Assembly (NCBI RefSeq): GCF_000328705.1
Contig: NC_019673.1
Location: 8,815,501 to 8,879,500 of the forward strand
DNA from: Saccharothrix espanaensis DSM 44229
Lineage (GTDB): Bacteria > Actinomycetota > Actinomycetes > Mycobacteriales > Pseudonocardiaceae
Direction of reading: 5' to 3'
Length of the DNA stretch: 64,000 nucleotides
Under the pieces are notes generated by a model. That model ran no database searches and was not told the origin of the DNA. It saw nothing but the letters and a program-made list of their open reading frames with translations. Numbering within the stretch: position 1 is the stretch's first letter; each line of letters begins with the position of its first letter. A program made the translations under genes and the position numbers. Shown here in pieces: positions 55,057 to 63,471 of this stretch.

Positions 55057-55968
55057 GTGGCAGATCACGGCGTCTCCGAGCTGTTCGACCCCTCCCGCTG
55101 GAAGCCGGTCGAAGGCTTCGACTTCACCGACATCACCTACCACCGCGCGGTGGACCAGGGGACGGTGCGCATCGCGTTCAACCGCCCTGAGGTGCGCAAC
55201 GCGTTCCGCCCGCACACCGTGGACGAGCTGTACCGGGCGCTGGACCACGCCCGGATGAGCCCGGACGTCGGGTGCGTCCTGCTGACCGGCAACGGCCCGT
55301 CCCCGCGCGACGGCGGGTGGGCGTTCTGCTCGGGCGGCGACCAGCGCATCCGGGGGCGCAGCGGGTACCAGTACGCCTCGGGTGAGACCGCCGACACGGT
55401 CGACCCGGCGCGGGCCGGCCGGCTGCACATCCTGGAGTGCCAGCGCCTGATCCGGTTCATGCCGAAGGTCGTGATCGCGGTCGTGCCGGGGTGGGCGGCG
55501 GGTGGCGGGCACAGCCTGCACGTCGTGTGCGACCTCACGTTGGCCAGCGAGGAGCACGCGAGGTTCAAGCAGACCGACGCCGACGTCGGCAGCTTCGACG
55601 GCGGGTACGGCTCGGCGTACCTGGCGCGGCAGGTGGGCCAGAAGTTCGCGCGCGAGATCTTCTTCCTGGGCCGGACGTACAGCGCGGCGGACATGCACGC
55701 GATGGGCGCGGTCAACGAGGTGGTGCCGCACGCCGAGCTGGAGACCACCGCGCTCCAGTGGGCGAAGGAGATCAACGGCAAGTCCCCGACCGCCCAGCGG
55801 ATGCTGAAGTACGCGTTCAACCTCATCGACGACGGCCTGGTCGGCCAACAACTGTTCGCCGGCGAGACCACCCGCCTCGCCTACATGACCGACGAGGCCG
55901 TGGAAGGCCGAGACGCCTTCCTGGAAAAACGCGACCCCGACTGGTCCCCCTACCCCTACCACTACTGA
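55057..55968 (+). CDS. menB: 1,4-Dihydroxy-2-naphthoyl-CoA synthase MenB
   Basis: A 303-residue crotonase-fold enzyme performing the Dieckmann cyclisation of OSB-CoA. Family hallmarks: CSGGDQRIRG (the active-site DQRxR), VVPGWAAGGGHSLHVVCDL, and DADVGSFDGGYGSAYLARQVG with the catalytic loop. The GTG 55057 start (VADHGVSELFDP) follows a leaderless promoter; earlier in-frame starts lie upstream of the -10. menE follows after 13 bp, forming a menBE unit. Confidence 0.95.
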   Translation: MADHGVSELFDPSRWKPVEGFDFTDITYHRAVDQGTVRIAFNRPEVRNAFRPHTVDELYRALDHARMSPDVGCVLLTGNGPSPRDGGWAFCSGGDQRIRGRSGYQYASGETADTVDPARAGRLHILECQRLIRFMPKVVIAVVPGWAAGGGHSLHVVCDLTLASEEHARFKQTDADVGSFDGGYGSAYLARQVGQKFAREIFFLGRTYSAADMHAMGAVNEVVPHAELETTALQWAKEINGKSPTAQRMLKYAFNLIDDGLVGQQLFAGETTRLAYMTDEAVEGRDAFLEKRDPDWSPYPYHY

Positions 55969-55981
55969 CCCCACACCCCTC

Positions 55982-57517
55982 ATGACCACACCCCCCACCC
56001 CACCCGAAACCCTGGCCGCCCTCCGCAAAGCCCTGACCTCACCCCCCACCCCCGCCGGCAGCCGCACGGCCAGCACCAGCACCGCCACCGCCACCAGCAG
56101 CACAACAAGCGGCGGCACGGCAGGCAACGCGGCCCGCTTTGGCGCGGCCGGTAGCGAGGCGGGACGGGCAACCGACAGCAGCACCGCAGGCGGCGGCACC
56201 GCAGGCGACATGCCCAACGGCACGACCGGGAGCAGCGCGGCCGGCAGCAGTGGCGAGGCCGGCGGCAGCTCGGCTGGCGGCGGCGAGGCCGGCGGCTCGG
56301 CGAACAGCGGCACGACCGGCGGCGGGGCGGCTGGCAGCGGCCCGAGCGACAGTGGCTCCACCGGTGGCAACGCGGCCGATAGCGGTGGCCGGGCGAGCGG
56401 CCGCACGACTGGCGGCGCGGCTGGCGGTGACCCAGTCGGCGCTGGGGTGGTCGGCACCGAGCCGGTCGGCGCTGGGGTGGTCGGTGCTGGGGTGGTGGCG
56501 GCGTTGCCCGGGGGGCGGGAGCTGGGGGTTTTGCGGGGGTGGGAGGTGGGGGCGGCGGTGGCTGTCGGAACTTCCGGGTCCGCCGGGGAGCCCAAGGTGG
56601 TGTTGCTGTCGGCGGCTGCCTTGGTCGCTTCGGCCGAGTCGACGCACGCTCGGCTCGGTGGCCCTGGCACCTGGCTGCTCGCGCTGCCCACCACCCACAT
56701 CGCCGGGCTCCAGGTCCTCGTGCGCTCGCTCGTCGCGGGCACCGAGCCCGGTCTGATGGACCTCGCCACCGGGTTCCGGGCATCCGGCTTCGCGACCGCC
56801 GCCCGGCCCGTCCTGGCCCGACCGGGGCCGCACTACACCGCCCTCGTCCCGACCCAGCTCGCCCGACTGGTCGCCACCGAGGGGCCCGGCCTGGCCGCGA
56901 TCCGCGAGTTCGACGCCGTCCTGATCGGCGGGGCCGCCACTCCTCCGTCCCTGCTGGCCCGCGCCCGTGACGCCGGCGTCCGCGTCGTCACCACCTACGG
57001 CATGAGCGAGACCTCGGGCGGCTGCGTCTACGACGGCGTCCCGCTCGACGGCGTCCGCGTCCGCCTCGCCGCCGACCGCCGGATCGAGCTGGCCGGCCCC
57101 GTCCTGGCCCTGGGCTACCAGCACGGCGAGCCCTTCGGCGAGTGGTTCCGGACCGGGGATCTCGGCCGGTTCACCGACGACGGCCGGCTGGAGGTGGTCG
57201 GGCGCGCCGACGACGTGATCATCAGCGGCGGCGAGAACGTGTCGCCCACCGAGGTCGAGCGGGTGCTCGCGGCCCAGCCCGGGGTGCACGAGGTGTGCGT
57301 GGTCGGCATCCCGGACCAGGAGTGGGGGCAGGTGGTGGCAGCGGCGGTCGTGCCCGACGACCTGGGGTCGCCGCCCGATCCGGACGCCCTCGGTGCGGCC
57401 GTGCGGGACGCGGTGGGCCGGTACGCCATGCCCAAGCGGGTGGTCTTCCTGCCCGAACTGCCCGTCCGGGGACCCGGGAAGGTAGACCGGAGGGTGGTGG
57501 CTCGCTCGTTCGAGTGA
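55982..57517 (+). CDS. menE: o-Succinylbenzoate-CoA ligase MenE with a large Gly/Ser-rich insertion
   Basis: A 511-residue adenylate-forming enzyme activating OSB with CoA. The AMP-binding P-loop TSGSAGEPK (197-205), the adenine motif TTYGMSETSGG, the GYQHGEPFGEWFRTGDLG motif and the hinge/C-terminal GRADDVIISGGENVSP are intact, with the C-terminal Lys in GPGKVDRR. Between a normal short N-terminus (residues 1-26) and the catalytic core lies a segment (about 27-165) of almost only Gly, Ser, Thr and Ala (AGGSSAGGGEAGGSANSG), absent from the usual ~370-residue enzyme. The frame is unbroken, so the enzyme is probably active with a flexible insert. Confidence 0.9.
   Translation: MTTPPTPPETLAALRKALTSPPTPAGSRTASTSTATATSSTTSGGTAGNAARFGAAGSEAGRATDSSTAGGGTAGDMPNGTTGSSAAGSSGEAGGSSAGGGEAGGSANSGTTGGGAAGSGPSDSGSTGGNAADSGGRASGRTTGGAAGGDPVGAGVVGTEPVGAGVVGAGVVAALPGGRELGVLRGWEVGAAVAVGTSGSAGEPKVVLLSAAALVASAESTHARLGGPGTWLLALPTTHIAGLQVLVRSLVAGTEPGLMDLATGFRASGFATAARPVLARPGPHYTALVPTQLARLVATEGPGLAAIREFDAVLIGGAATPPSLLARARDAGVRVVTTYGMSETSGGCVYDGVPLDGVRVRLAADRRIELAGPVLALGYQHGEPFGEWFRTGDLGRFTDDGRLEVVGRADDVIISGGENVSPTEVERVLAAQPGVHEVCVVGIPDQEWGQVVAAAVVPDDLGSPPDPDALGAAVRDAVGRYAMPKRVVFLPELPVRGPGKVDRRVVARSFE
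56060..56500 (+). repeat. Low-complexity Gly/Ser/Thr/Ala-coding insertion in menE
   Basis: About 440 bp of GGC/GCG/AGC-rich, compositionally biased DNA. Near its end VGAGVVGTEPVGAGVVGAGV shows short imperfect internal duplication (GGTCGGCGCTGGGGTGGTCG repeated). The rest is degenerate; origin by slippage is plausible. Confidence 0.75.
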
Positions 57518-57643
57518 GTTTTTCTCACACGGTCGAGGTTGTTGGTTGACAGCTAACGGGGCACCGCGCTTGGCTCAGGGCTCCGTACGGGTACCCCGGT
57601 TAGCGGTACCTCCGCTTCGCCCGTCCGGGCGAGGGGTGCTGCG

Positions 57644-58921
57644 ATGCCGAGGCGCTACGTGCTGACGACCCTGACCGTCGCCGCCGCTCTGACCAGCGCG
57701 TTCACCGCGCCGGCCACCGCCGCCCGGTCCGGGGCCTGGCACGCCGACCTGTCCGTGGTGGACGCGGACGACGTCGGTGTCACGTCGGACGGCCGCTCCG
57801 TGCGGCTCGACCGCTCCGCTCCGACCCCGGCCGGCGCGCGCGTCGCACTGCGCACGGGCTTCCTGCACCTCGCGCCGCACCACCTCGACGCACCCGCGAA
57901 CACCATCGCCGCCACCGTGCGCGGCGACATCCCGACCGGTGCCGGGATCACCGTCGACGTGCGCGGCGCGCTGGATGACGACCATCAGCGGGCTGGCAGG
58001 TCGGCTGACGGCCGGTTGCCCGAAGGCGAGCAGGCCGAAAGCGAGCGGGCTGGTGGGGGGCGGTGGACGGAGTGGGTGGAGGCGGGGGTAAATGCGCCGG
58101 CTGTGCTGCCTGCGGTGGTTCGCACCGTCCAGGTCCGGGTCAACCTCACCGCCGCCGACCAGAGCCCCGCTGTCGACGAGGTCGCGCTGACGCCGTCCAC
58201 CGGGCCGTCGGGCCGGATCTCCATCGCCGACGGTCCCGGCTCCACGTTCCGCGTCTTCGCCACCCGGGAGGGCCTGGTCGGCGGCACCACGGCGAACGGT
58301 CACGTGATCGTCGACAACGACCACTTCGCGGCGCTGCCGTCCCGGCGTGGCCTGTCCACGAAGGACACCGGCTCGTACAGCGTCCAGGTGTGCGCCGAGA
58401 ACGGTCGCTGCGAGTGGACCCCGGTGTGGGACGTCGGCCCGTGGAACACCCGGGACGACCACTGGAACCCGCCGGACGCCCGGGAGATGTGGCAGGACCT
58501 CCCGCACGGCAAGCCGCAGGCGCAGGCCGCCTACCAGGACTCCTACAACGACGGCAAGGACCAGTTCGGCCGCCGGGTCGCCAACCCGGCGGGCATCGAC
58601 CTGGCCGACGGCACGTTCTGGCACGGCCTGCGGTTGGCCGACAACGCCTGGGTGACCGTCACCTACCTGTGGACCGGCTCCGGCCCGACGGCCTTCGTGG
58701 ACACCCCGCACGGCACGGTGACGGTCCGGACCGGCCCGTCGACCGAGGCTCCCGACGTCGGCGCGGCCGCCGACCACGCGCAGGTCCGGATCGAGTGCCG
58801 GGTCACCGGCCAGTCCGTCACCGGCTCGCAGGGCACGTCGGACGTCTGGCTGCGGCTCGCCCCCGACCGGTACGTGGAGCGGGCGAACCTGGTCGACGTC
58901 CCGGACGTGCCCGCCTGCTAG
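57644..58921 (+). CDS. Secreted protein with C-terminal SH3-like domain
   Basis: A 425-residue protein with a Sec signal peptide (VLTTLTVAAALTSAFTAPAT, cleavage near residue 27), a beta-rich central part, a Cys pair (VCAENGRCEW), and a C-terminal segment (GTVTVRTGPSTEAPDV to DVPDVPAC) of bacterial SH3b character, suggesting peptidoglycan or cell-wall contact. Residues 113-140 (HQRAGRSADGRLPEGEQ) form a hydrophilic insertion-like loop. Catalytic residues are not recognised. Ribosome site GAGGGG precedes the ATG. Between menE and menA with no metabolic link evident. Confidence 0.75.
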   Translation: MPRRYVLTTLTVAAALTSAFTAPATAARSGAWHADLSVVDADDVGVTSDGRSVRLDRSAPTPAGARVALRTGFLHLAPHHLDAPANTIAATVRGDIPTGAGITVDVRGALDDDHQRAGRSADGRLPEGEQAESERAGGGRWTEWVEAGVNAPAVLPAVVRTVQVRVNLTAADQSPAVDEVALTPSTGPSGRISIADGPGSTFRVFATREGLVGGTTANGHVIVDNDHFAALPSRRGLSTKDTGSYSVQVCAENGRCEWTPVWDVGPWNTRDDHWNPPDAREMWQDLPHGKPQAQAAYQDSYNDGKDQFGRRVANPAGIDLADGTFWHGLRLADNAWVTVTYLWTGSGPTAFVDTPHGTVTVRTGPSTEAPDVGAAADHAQVRIECRVTGQSVTGSQGTSDVWLRLAPDRYVERANLVDVPDVPAC

Positions 58922-58953
58922 CCGAAACCCGCTGCCTAGCCGAAACCCGCTGC
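58918..58953. repeat. 18-bp tandem duplication CTAGCCGAAACCCGCTGC at a stop codon
   Basis: Two exact copies at 58918-58935 and 58936-58953; the first contains the TAG stop of the secreted-protein gene, and the second repeats that TAG in frame (18 bp is a multiple of 3). Confidence 0.9.
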
Positions 58954-58988
58954 GGGGCCGCCGCGATCCATGTCGGAGGATGGGCGGC

Positions 58989-59861
58989 ATGGCGACAGTC
59001 GTCCAGTGGATCTCGGGGACCCGACCCCGCACCCTGCCGAACTCCATCGCGCCCGTCCTGGTGGGCGCGGGCGCGGCGCACCACATCGACGGGTTCGACC
59101 TGACGTGGTCGCTGTTGGCGCTCGTCGTGTCGTTGGCGTTGCAGGTGGGCGTGAACTACGCCAACGACTACTCCGACGGCATCCGGGGCACCGACGAGCA
59201 CCGCGTCGGCCCGTTCCGCCTGGTCGGCTCAGGTGCCGCCAACCCCAGGTCAGTGCGTTTGGCGGCGTTCGCGGCGCTCGGCGTCGCGGCTGTCGCGGGG
59301 CTCGTGCTGATCGTGCTGACCGGTCGGTACTGGATGCTGGCGCTCGGCGCGGTGTGCATCGCCGCGGCGTGGTTCTACACCGGCGGGCGCAAGCCGTACG
59401 GGTACTCGGGGCTGGGCGAGCTCGCGGTGTTCCTGTTCTTCGGGCCGGCCGCCGTGCTGGGCACGCTCTACGTGCAGGCGGGCGAGATCACCGGTATCGG
59501 CATCGGCGGCGCGATCGCGATGGGCGCGTTCTCCACGGGCGTGATGATCGCGAACAGCCTGCGCGACATCCCGACCGACGTCCAAGCGGGCAAGCGGACG
59601 CTGGCCACCACCCTGGGCGACAAGGACTCGCGCCGCCTCTACCTGGGCCTGGTGACCATCCCGTTCGTGATCACCCTGGCGATCAGCCTGCGCGTCCCCC
59701 TTGCCCTGCTGGGGTTCCTCGCGCTGCCGCTGGTGGCGCTGGGCGTGCTCCGCGTGCTGAAGGGCAGCAAGGGCCGTGACCTGATCCCGGTCCTCCAGCA
59801 CACCGGTTTCGCGATGCTGGTGTGGGCGGTCGCCACCACCGCGACGCTGTTCCTCGCCTGA
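58989..59861 (+). CDS. menA: 1,4-Dihydroxy-2-naphthoate polyprenyltransferase MenA
   Basis: A 290-residue UbiA-family membrane enzyme with about eight helices that attaches the polyprenyl tail to DHNA. The first Asp-rich motif is NYANDYSDG and the second NSLRDIPTDVQAGKRTL. ATG 58989 was chosen because GGAGG at 58975-58979 is 9 nt upstream; ATG 58980 directly abuts it. It is followed by a 14-bp repeat and a convergent gene. Confidence 0.95.
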   Translation: MATVVQWISGTRPRTLPNSIAPVLVGAGAAHHIDGFDLTWSLLALVVSLALQVGVNYANDYSDGIRGTDEHRVGPFRLVGSGAANPRSVRLAAFAALGVAAVAGLVLIVLTGRYWMLALGAVCIAAAWFYTGGRKPYGYSGLGELAVFLFFGPAAVLGTLYVQAGEITGIGIGGAIAMGAFSTGVMIANSLRDIPTDVQAGKRTLATTLGDKDSRRLYLGLVTIPFVITLAISLRVPLALLGFLALPLVALGVLRVLKGSKGRDLIPVLQHTGFAMLVWAVATTATLFLA

Positions 59862-59869
59862 CGGGCGAA

Positions 59870-59911
59870 TCGCTGCGGGCGGGTCACTGCGGGCGGGTCA
59901 CTGCGGGCGGA
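59870..59911. repeat. Three 14-bp tandem repeats (TCACTGCGGGCGGG)
   Basis: Copies at 59870-59883 (TCGCTG variant), 59884-59897 and 59898-59911, between the menA stop and the end of the convergent gene. Confidence 0.85.
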
Positions 59912-59920
59912 TTCGGGTGG

Positions 59921-60319
59921 CTACCAGGCGTCTTCGGTGAAGCTCATCGGTTCGTCGTCGTCGCGGCGCTGGGGTTTCGGCGGCGTGATGCGGGGTTCCT
60001 CGCCCCGGCACAGGGCGGCCAGGCGGTCGCGGTCCTTCTCGAAGGCGGCGCGGACGCCCCGGTCGCCGGCCGCCTCGCCGAGCAGGACCTGGCGCCAGCT
60101 CAGGTAGCCCGCCGCGATCCGCCGCTGCAACGCCTGGAGCTCGGGTGACGCCTCGTTCGACTTGGCGAACCGCATCACCCTGCGCACGTCCTCCGCCGAG
60201 GGTTCACGGGCCGGGTAGCGGAGTTTCGCCGCGTCGCGCATGGCCTGGTCGGCGGCTGCCACGGACTTGGCCAGCACGTCCTCGGCGGTCTTTACCTCCG
60301 CGGTCCGCCACATGCCCAC
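59921..60319 (-). CDS. Hypothetical protein (132 aa), helical, charged
   Basis: GTG 60319 start follows AAGGGG at 5 nt; ATG 60313 (MWRTAEVKTAEDVL) is the alternative. The protein is mostly helical and charged (KLRYPAREPSAEDVRRVMRF, LQALQRRIAAGYLSWRQVLLG), with a Pro/Lys/Arg-rich tail (RITPPKPQRRDDDEPM). No membrane segment and no recognised domain. Convergent with menA. Function unknown. Confidence 0.7.
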   Translation of the reverse strand: MGMWRTAEVKTAEDVLAKSVAAADQAMRDAAKLRYPAREPSAEDVRRVMRFAKSNEASPELQALQRRIAAGYLSWRQVLLGEAAGDRGVRAAFEKDRDRLAALCRGEEPRITPPKPQRRDDDEPMSFTEDAW

Positions 60320-60394
60320 GGCAACCCCTTCCGACTGGCGATCCACGCTGCGACGCACGACGCCCGGCCCGCGTTCCCACGGGTGCCGAGATTG

Positions 60395-61486
60395 TTACGA
60401 CCAAGTCCCCGCGGAGCGGAATCGGGTCAGGGTGGTCAGGTGGTCGGACAGGTCCATGCCCTGGGCCGCCACCCACTCGTCGTCGTAGTAGGTGTTGGCG
60501 TAGCGCTCGCCGCCGTCGCACAGCAGGGTCACCACGCTGCCGCGCGACCGGGACGCCCGCATCTCGGCGATGAGCTGGAACGCGCCCCACAGGTTCGTGC
60601 CGGTGGACCCGCCGACCCGGCGGCCGATGACCTGCTCGACGTGCCGGATGGTCGCGATCGACGCCGCGTCCGGCACCTTGATCATCCGGTCGATGACGTG
60701 GCCGACGAACGACGGCTCGACGCGCGGCCGGCCGATGCCCTCGATCCGGGAGCCCCGGGTGCCGACCAGGTCGGGGACGCTGTCGCGCCACGCGTCGAAG
60801 AACACCGAGTGCTCCGGGTCCACGACGGCCAGCCGCGACCGCAGCTTGCGGTAGTGGATGTAGCGGCCGATGGTGGCGCTGGTGCCGCCGGTGCCCGCGC
60901 CGACCACGATCCACTCGGGTTCCGGCGAGGCTTCCTGGGACATCTGCTGGAACACCGATTCGGCGATGTTGTTGTTGCCGCGCCAGTCGGTGGCGCGCTC
61001 GGCGTGGGTGAACTGGTCCATGAAGTGCCCGCCGAGGTCCGCGGCGAGCCTGCGGGACTCGTCGTAGATCGCGCCGGGCTCGTCGACGAAGTGGCACCTG
61101 CCGCCCTGGCGTTCGATCAGCGCGACCTTCTCCCCGCTGGTCGAGCGGGGCATCACGGCGATGAACGGCAGGCCCAGCAGCCGGGCGAAGTACGCCTCGG
61201 ACACGGCCGTGGAGCCGGAGGACGCCTCGATCACGGGCGTGCCGCCGACCACCCAGCCGTTGCAGATCGCGTAGAGGAACAGCGATCGGGCCAGGCGGTG
61301 CTTGAGGGAGCCGGTGGGGTGGGTCGACTCGTCCTTGAGGTAAAGGTCGATCCCCCACTCCGGTGGGAGGGGGAAGTGCAGCAGGTGCGTGTCGGCGCTG
61401 CGGTTGGCGTCCGCCTCGATGATCGAGACTGCCTCGCACACCCATTCCCTGGTGCGGGAGCTACATCGGTCTACCGAAATGGTCAC
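60395..61486 (-). CDS. cds1: L-cysteine desulfhydrase Cds1-type PLP enzyme
   Basis: A 363-residue fold-type II PLP enzyme very similar to mycobacterial Cds1 (Rv3684): the Schiff-base Lys62 in [71 protein letters not shown], and [18 protein letters not shown]. Cds1 degrades cysteine to H2S, pyruvate and ammonia and supports redox balance. GTG 61486 (VTISVDRC) was chosen because TATCGT lies 6 nt upstream. Divergent from the ADP-ribosylglycohydrolase gene with overlapping -10 elements. Confidence 0.9.
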   Translation of the reverse strand: MTISVDRCSSRTREWVCEAVSIIEADANRSADTHLLHFPLPPEWGIDLYLKDESTHPTGSLKHRLARSLFLYAICNGWVVGGTPVIEASSGSTAVSEAYFARLLGLPFIAVMPRSTSGEKVALIERQGGRCHFVDEPGAIYDESRRLAADLGGHFMDQFTHAERATDWRGNNNIAESVFQQMSQEASPEPEWIVVGAGTGGTSATIGRYIHYRKLRSRLAVVDPEHSVFFDAWRDSVPDLVGTRGSRIEGIGRPRVEPSFVGHVIDRMIKVPDAASIATIRHVEQVIGRRVGGSTGTNLWGAFQLIAEMRASRSRGSVVTLLCDGGERYANTYYDDEWVAAQGMDLSDHLTTLTRFRSAGTWS

Positions 61487-61492
61487 GCCGGC

Positions 61493-61502
61493 ACGATAAC
61501 TT
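61493..61502. promoter_or_regulatory. Overlapping divergent -10 elements (bidirectional leaderless promoter)
   Basis: ACGATAACTT: on the minus strand TATCGT (61493-61498) is 6 nt from the cds1 GTG; on the plus strand TAACTT (61497-61502) is 7 nt from GTG 61510. The two hexamers share two base pairs, so RNA polymerase can start on only one strand at a time. Confidence 0.6.
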
Positions 61503-61509
61503 CTGCGAC

Positions 61510-62514
61510 GTGACCTCACGTGGGAGCACTTCAGCGCGGGACGCCCTGCGGGCCTGCCTGCTGGCGGGCGCGGTCGGCGACGCGCTCGGCGGGTCGATCG
61601 AGTTCGACCGCATCGACCGCATCCGGGGCCGCTTCGGCCCGTCCGGCCTGACCGACTACGCGCCCGCGTACGGGCGGCTCGGCGCGATCACCGACGACAC
61701 CCAGATGACCCTGTTCACGCTGGAGGGGCTGGTGCTGGCGCGCCGCCGGGGCAGCGACCCGGTGCACGAGGTGCGGGTCGCCTACGGCCGCTGGCTGCGC
61801 ACCCAGGGCGGGCCGGAGGTGGCGGCGGACGGGTGGCTGCTGGACGTGCCGGAGCTGCACCAGACGCGCGCGCCCGGCAACACGTGCCTGACGGCGTTGC
61901 GCTCGGGCCTGCTCGGCACGGTCGAGGCGCCGATCAACGACTCGAAGGGCTGTGGCGCGGTGATGCGCGCCGCGCCGGTGGCGCTGTGGTCGGAGCGGCC
62001 GGACGAGGTGTTCGCGCTGGCCGCGGCGACCGGCGCGCTCACCCACGGCCACCCCAGCGGCTACCTGTCGGCGGGCGTGCTCGCGGTGCTGGTCCAGCAG
62101 CTGTGGCAGGGCGCGGAGCTGACCGGCGCGATCGACGTGGCGCGCGACGAGCTCCAGCGCTGGGAGGGCCACGAGGAGCAGCTGGTGCTGCTGGACCTGG
62201 CCGCGGAGATGGGCACCCGCGGCGTGCGGCCGACGCCCGAGGTGATCGAGACGGCGCTGGGCGGCGGCTGGGTCGGCGAGGAGGCGCTGGCGATCGCGGT
62301 GCTCACCGCGCTGGCCGCCGAGACGCTCGCGGACGGCCTGCTGCTGGCCGTGAACCACTCCGGGGACAGCGACTCGACCGGGGCGCTGTGCGGGAACCTG
62401 CTGGGCGCGCGGGACGGCGCGGGCGCGCTGCCGGCGCACTGGCTGGAGTCGCTGGAACTGGCCGACGTGATCGGTCGGCTGGCGGACGAGGCGGGCGAGG
62501 TGTTCGGCCGCTGA
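61510..62514 (+). CDS. ADP-ribosylglycohydrolase-family protein (DraG-like)
   Basis: A 334-residue all-helical hydrolase: [13 protein letters not shown], the metal motif [29 protein letters not shown], and the second metal motif [19 protein letters not shown]. The family removes ADP-ribose from proteins or nucleic acids (e.g. DraG) using two Mg ions; the target here is unknown. It starts 24 bp from cds1 in the opposite direction from a shared leaderless promoter. Length fits the family. Confidence 0.88.
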   Translation: MTSRGSTSARDALRACLLAGAVGDALGGSIEFDRIDRIRGRFGPSGLTDYAPAYGRLGAITDDTQMTLFTLEGLVLARRRGSDPVHEVRVAYGRWLRTQGGPEVAADGWLLDVPELHQTRAPGNTCLTALRSGLLGTVEAPINDSKGCGAVMRAAPVALWSERPDEVFALAAATGALTHGHPSGYLSAGVLAVLVQQLWQGAELTGAIDVARDELQRWEGHEEQLVLLDLAAEMGTRGVRPTPEVIETALGGGWVGEEALAIAVLTALAAETLADGLLLAVNHSGDSDSTGALCGNLLGARDGAGALPAHWLESLELADVIGRLADEAGEVFGR

Positions 62515-62539
62515 GCCCCGCACCCTGGACGGCACTAAT

Positions 62540-62554
62540 CTACATAGGTAGCAT
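62540..62554 (+). promoter_or_regulatory. padR-family promoter with CTAC-ATAG-GTAG dyad and -10 TAGCAT
   Basis: A short dyad CTAC (62540-62543) / GTAG (62548-62551) overlaps the -10 TAGCAT (62549-62554), which is 7 nt from GTG 62562. A plausible self-operator, though the arms are only 4 bp. Confidence 0.4.
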
Positions 62555-62561
62555 TAGCGTC

Positions 62562-62870
62562 GTGGAACCGCTGGAACGCATCGGCAAGGCCACCGTCGAC
62601 GTGCTGGAAGTGCTGCTCGACGGTGCCCACCCCCGCTGGGGGCTGGAGATCATCAAGCTGACCGGGCGCCCGTCCGGCAGCGTCTACCCGCTGCTGGACC
62701 GGCTGGAGCGGGCGGGCTGGGTGACGTCGAGCTGGGACGACGACGCCGAACGCCGCGGCCCGCGCCGGCGGATGTACGTGCTCACCCCGGACGGGGCCCA
62801 AGAGGCGGTCAAGGTGTGCGCCCGCAAGTCCCGGCCCGCCCGCGCGACCCGGCCGCAGGTGGCGGGATGA
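62562..62870 (+). CDS. PadR-family transcriptional regulator
   Basis: A 102-residue winged-helix protein: ATVDVLEVLLDGAHPRWGLE and RPSGSVYPLLDRLERAGWVT (recognition helix), then the wing RRGPRRRMYVLTPDG. It has only a short C-terminal part, as in the small PadR group. GTG 62562 set by a TAGCAT -10. Its TGA overlaps the ATG of the next membrane protein, a common coupling in which PadR controls its partner (inference). Confidence 0.85.
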   Translation: MEPLERIGKATVDVLEVLLDGAHPRWGLEIIKLTGRPSGSVYPLLDRLERAGWVTSSWDDDAERRGPRRRMYVLTPDGAQEAVKVCARKSRPARATRPQVAG

Positions 62871-63166
62871 CGCGCCTCGCGCTCGTCCTGGTCACGTGGG
62901 CGGCGGCGCTGCTGCCGCGCAAGGACCGCGAACGCTACCTGGAACAGTGGCGCGCGGACGTGCTCGGAGCCCGTGAGCTGGGACTTTCGCCGTTCGGCGT
63001 CGCCTTCGGCGCGGTGCGCACGGCGAACACCCGCAAAGCTCCGGTCATGCTGCCGGTCGGTGTGCTGGCCCTGGCCCTGCGGCTGCGCGAGAGCCGGCAC
63101 CTCGGTGCGGTGCTCGCGGTGATGCTGATCGCGAACCTCGGCGGGGTGATCGTGCTGGTCATCTAG
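62867..63166 (+). CDS. Small membrane protein coupled to PadR
   Basis: A 99-residue protein overlapping padR by ATGA: N-terminal helix (LALVLVTWAAALLP), a charged segment (RKDRERYLEQWRADVLGARE) of the kind seen in PadR-associated permease-prefix proteins, then hydrophobic helices (VMLPVGVLALALRLR; LGAVLAVMLIANLGGVIVLVI). No enzymatic motif. Probably a regulated membrane stress or envelope factor; function unknown. Confidence 0.7.
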   Translation: MTRLALVLVTWAAALLPRKDRERYLEQWRADVLGARELGLSPFGVAFGAVRTANTRKAPVMLPVGVLALALRLRESRHLGAVLAVMLIANLGGVIVLVI

Positions 63167-63193
63167 GGCGCCGATGTCGGCCGGCCGGAGCTT

Positions 63194-63460
63194 TCAGGCC
63201 GAGGGGCCGGGCTCGCCGCGCAGCTGGGAGCGCAGCTTCTCGCGCTCGACCCGGCGCGCGGCCTGCTTCTCCTCCAGGCCGCGGGCCACCCGCGTCCGCA
63301 GCCCGCGGAACACGAACAGCGACAGCGGCAGCGCGACGACCACGCCGACCGCCAAGGCGACCAGCAGCGGAACGTTGAGCAGGACGAGCAGCGCGGTGAC
63401 CGCGGCGACCATGCCCAGCCGCGCGCCCACGTAAAGCGTCACATCACGACCCAGGTGCAC
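63194..63460 (-). CDS. DUF4229-family small membrane protein
   Basis: An 88-residue protein with two helices (ARLGMVAAVTALLVLLNVPL and LVALAVGVVVALPLSLFVFR) and a charged helical tail (LEEKQAARRVEREKLRSQLR). Matches DUF4229, typically found near menaquinone genes in actinobacteria. GTG start 8 nt after a TAACCT hexamer (63469-63474). Function unknown. Confidence 0.8.
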   Translation of the reverse strand: MHLGRDVTLYVGARLGMVAAVTALLVLLNVPLLVALAVGVVVALPLSLFVFRGLRTRVARGLEEKQAARRVEREKLRSQLRGEPGPSA

Positions 63461-63471
63461 GGTTGCCCAGG

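Noticed and set aside
57546-57551. Consensus -35 TTGACA upstream of the secreted-protein gene
   Set aside because: No acceptable -10 hexamer occurs 16-19 bp downstream, so a promoter was not called.
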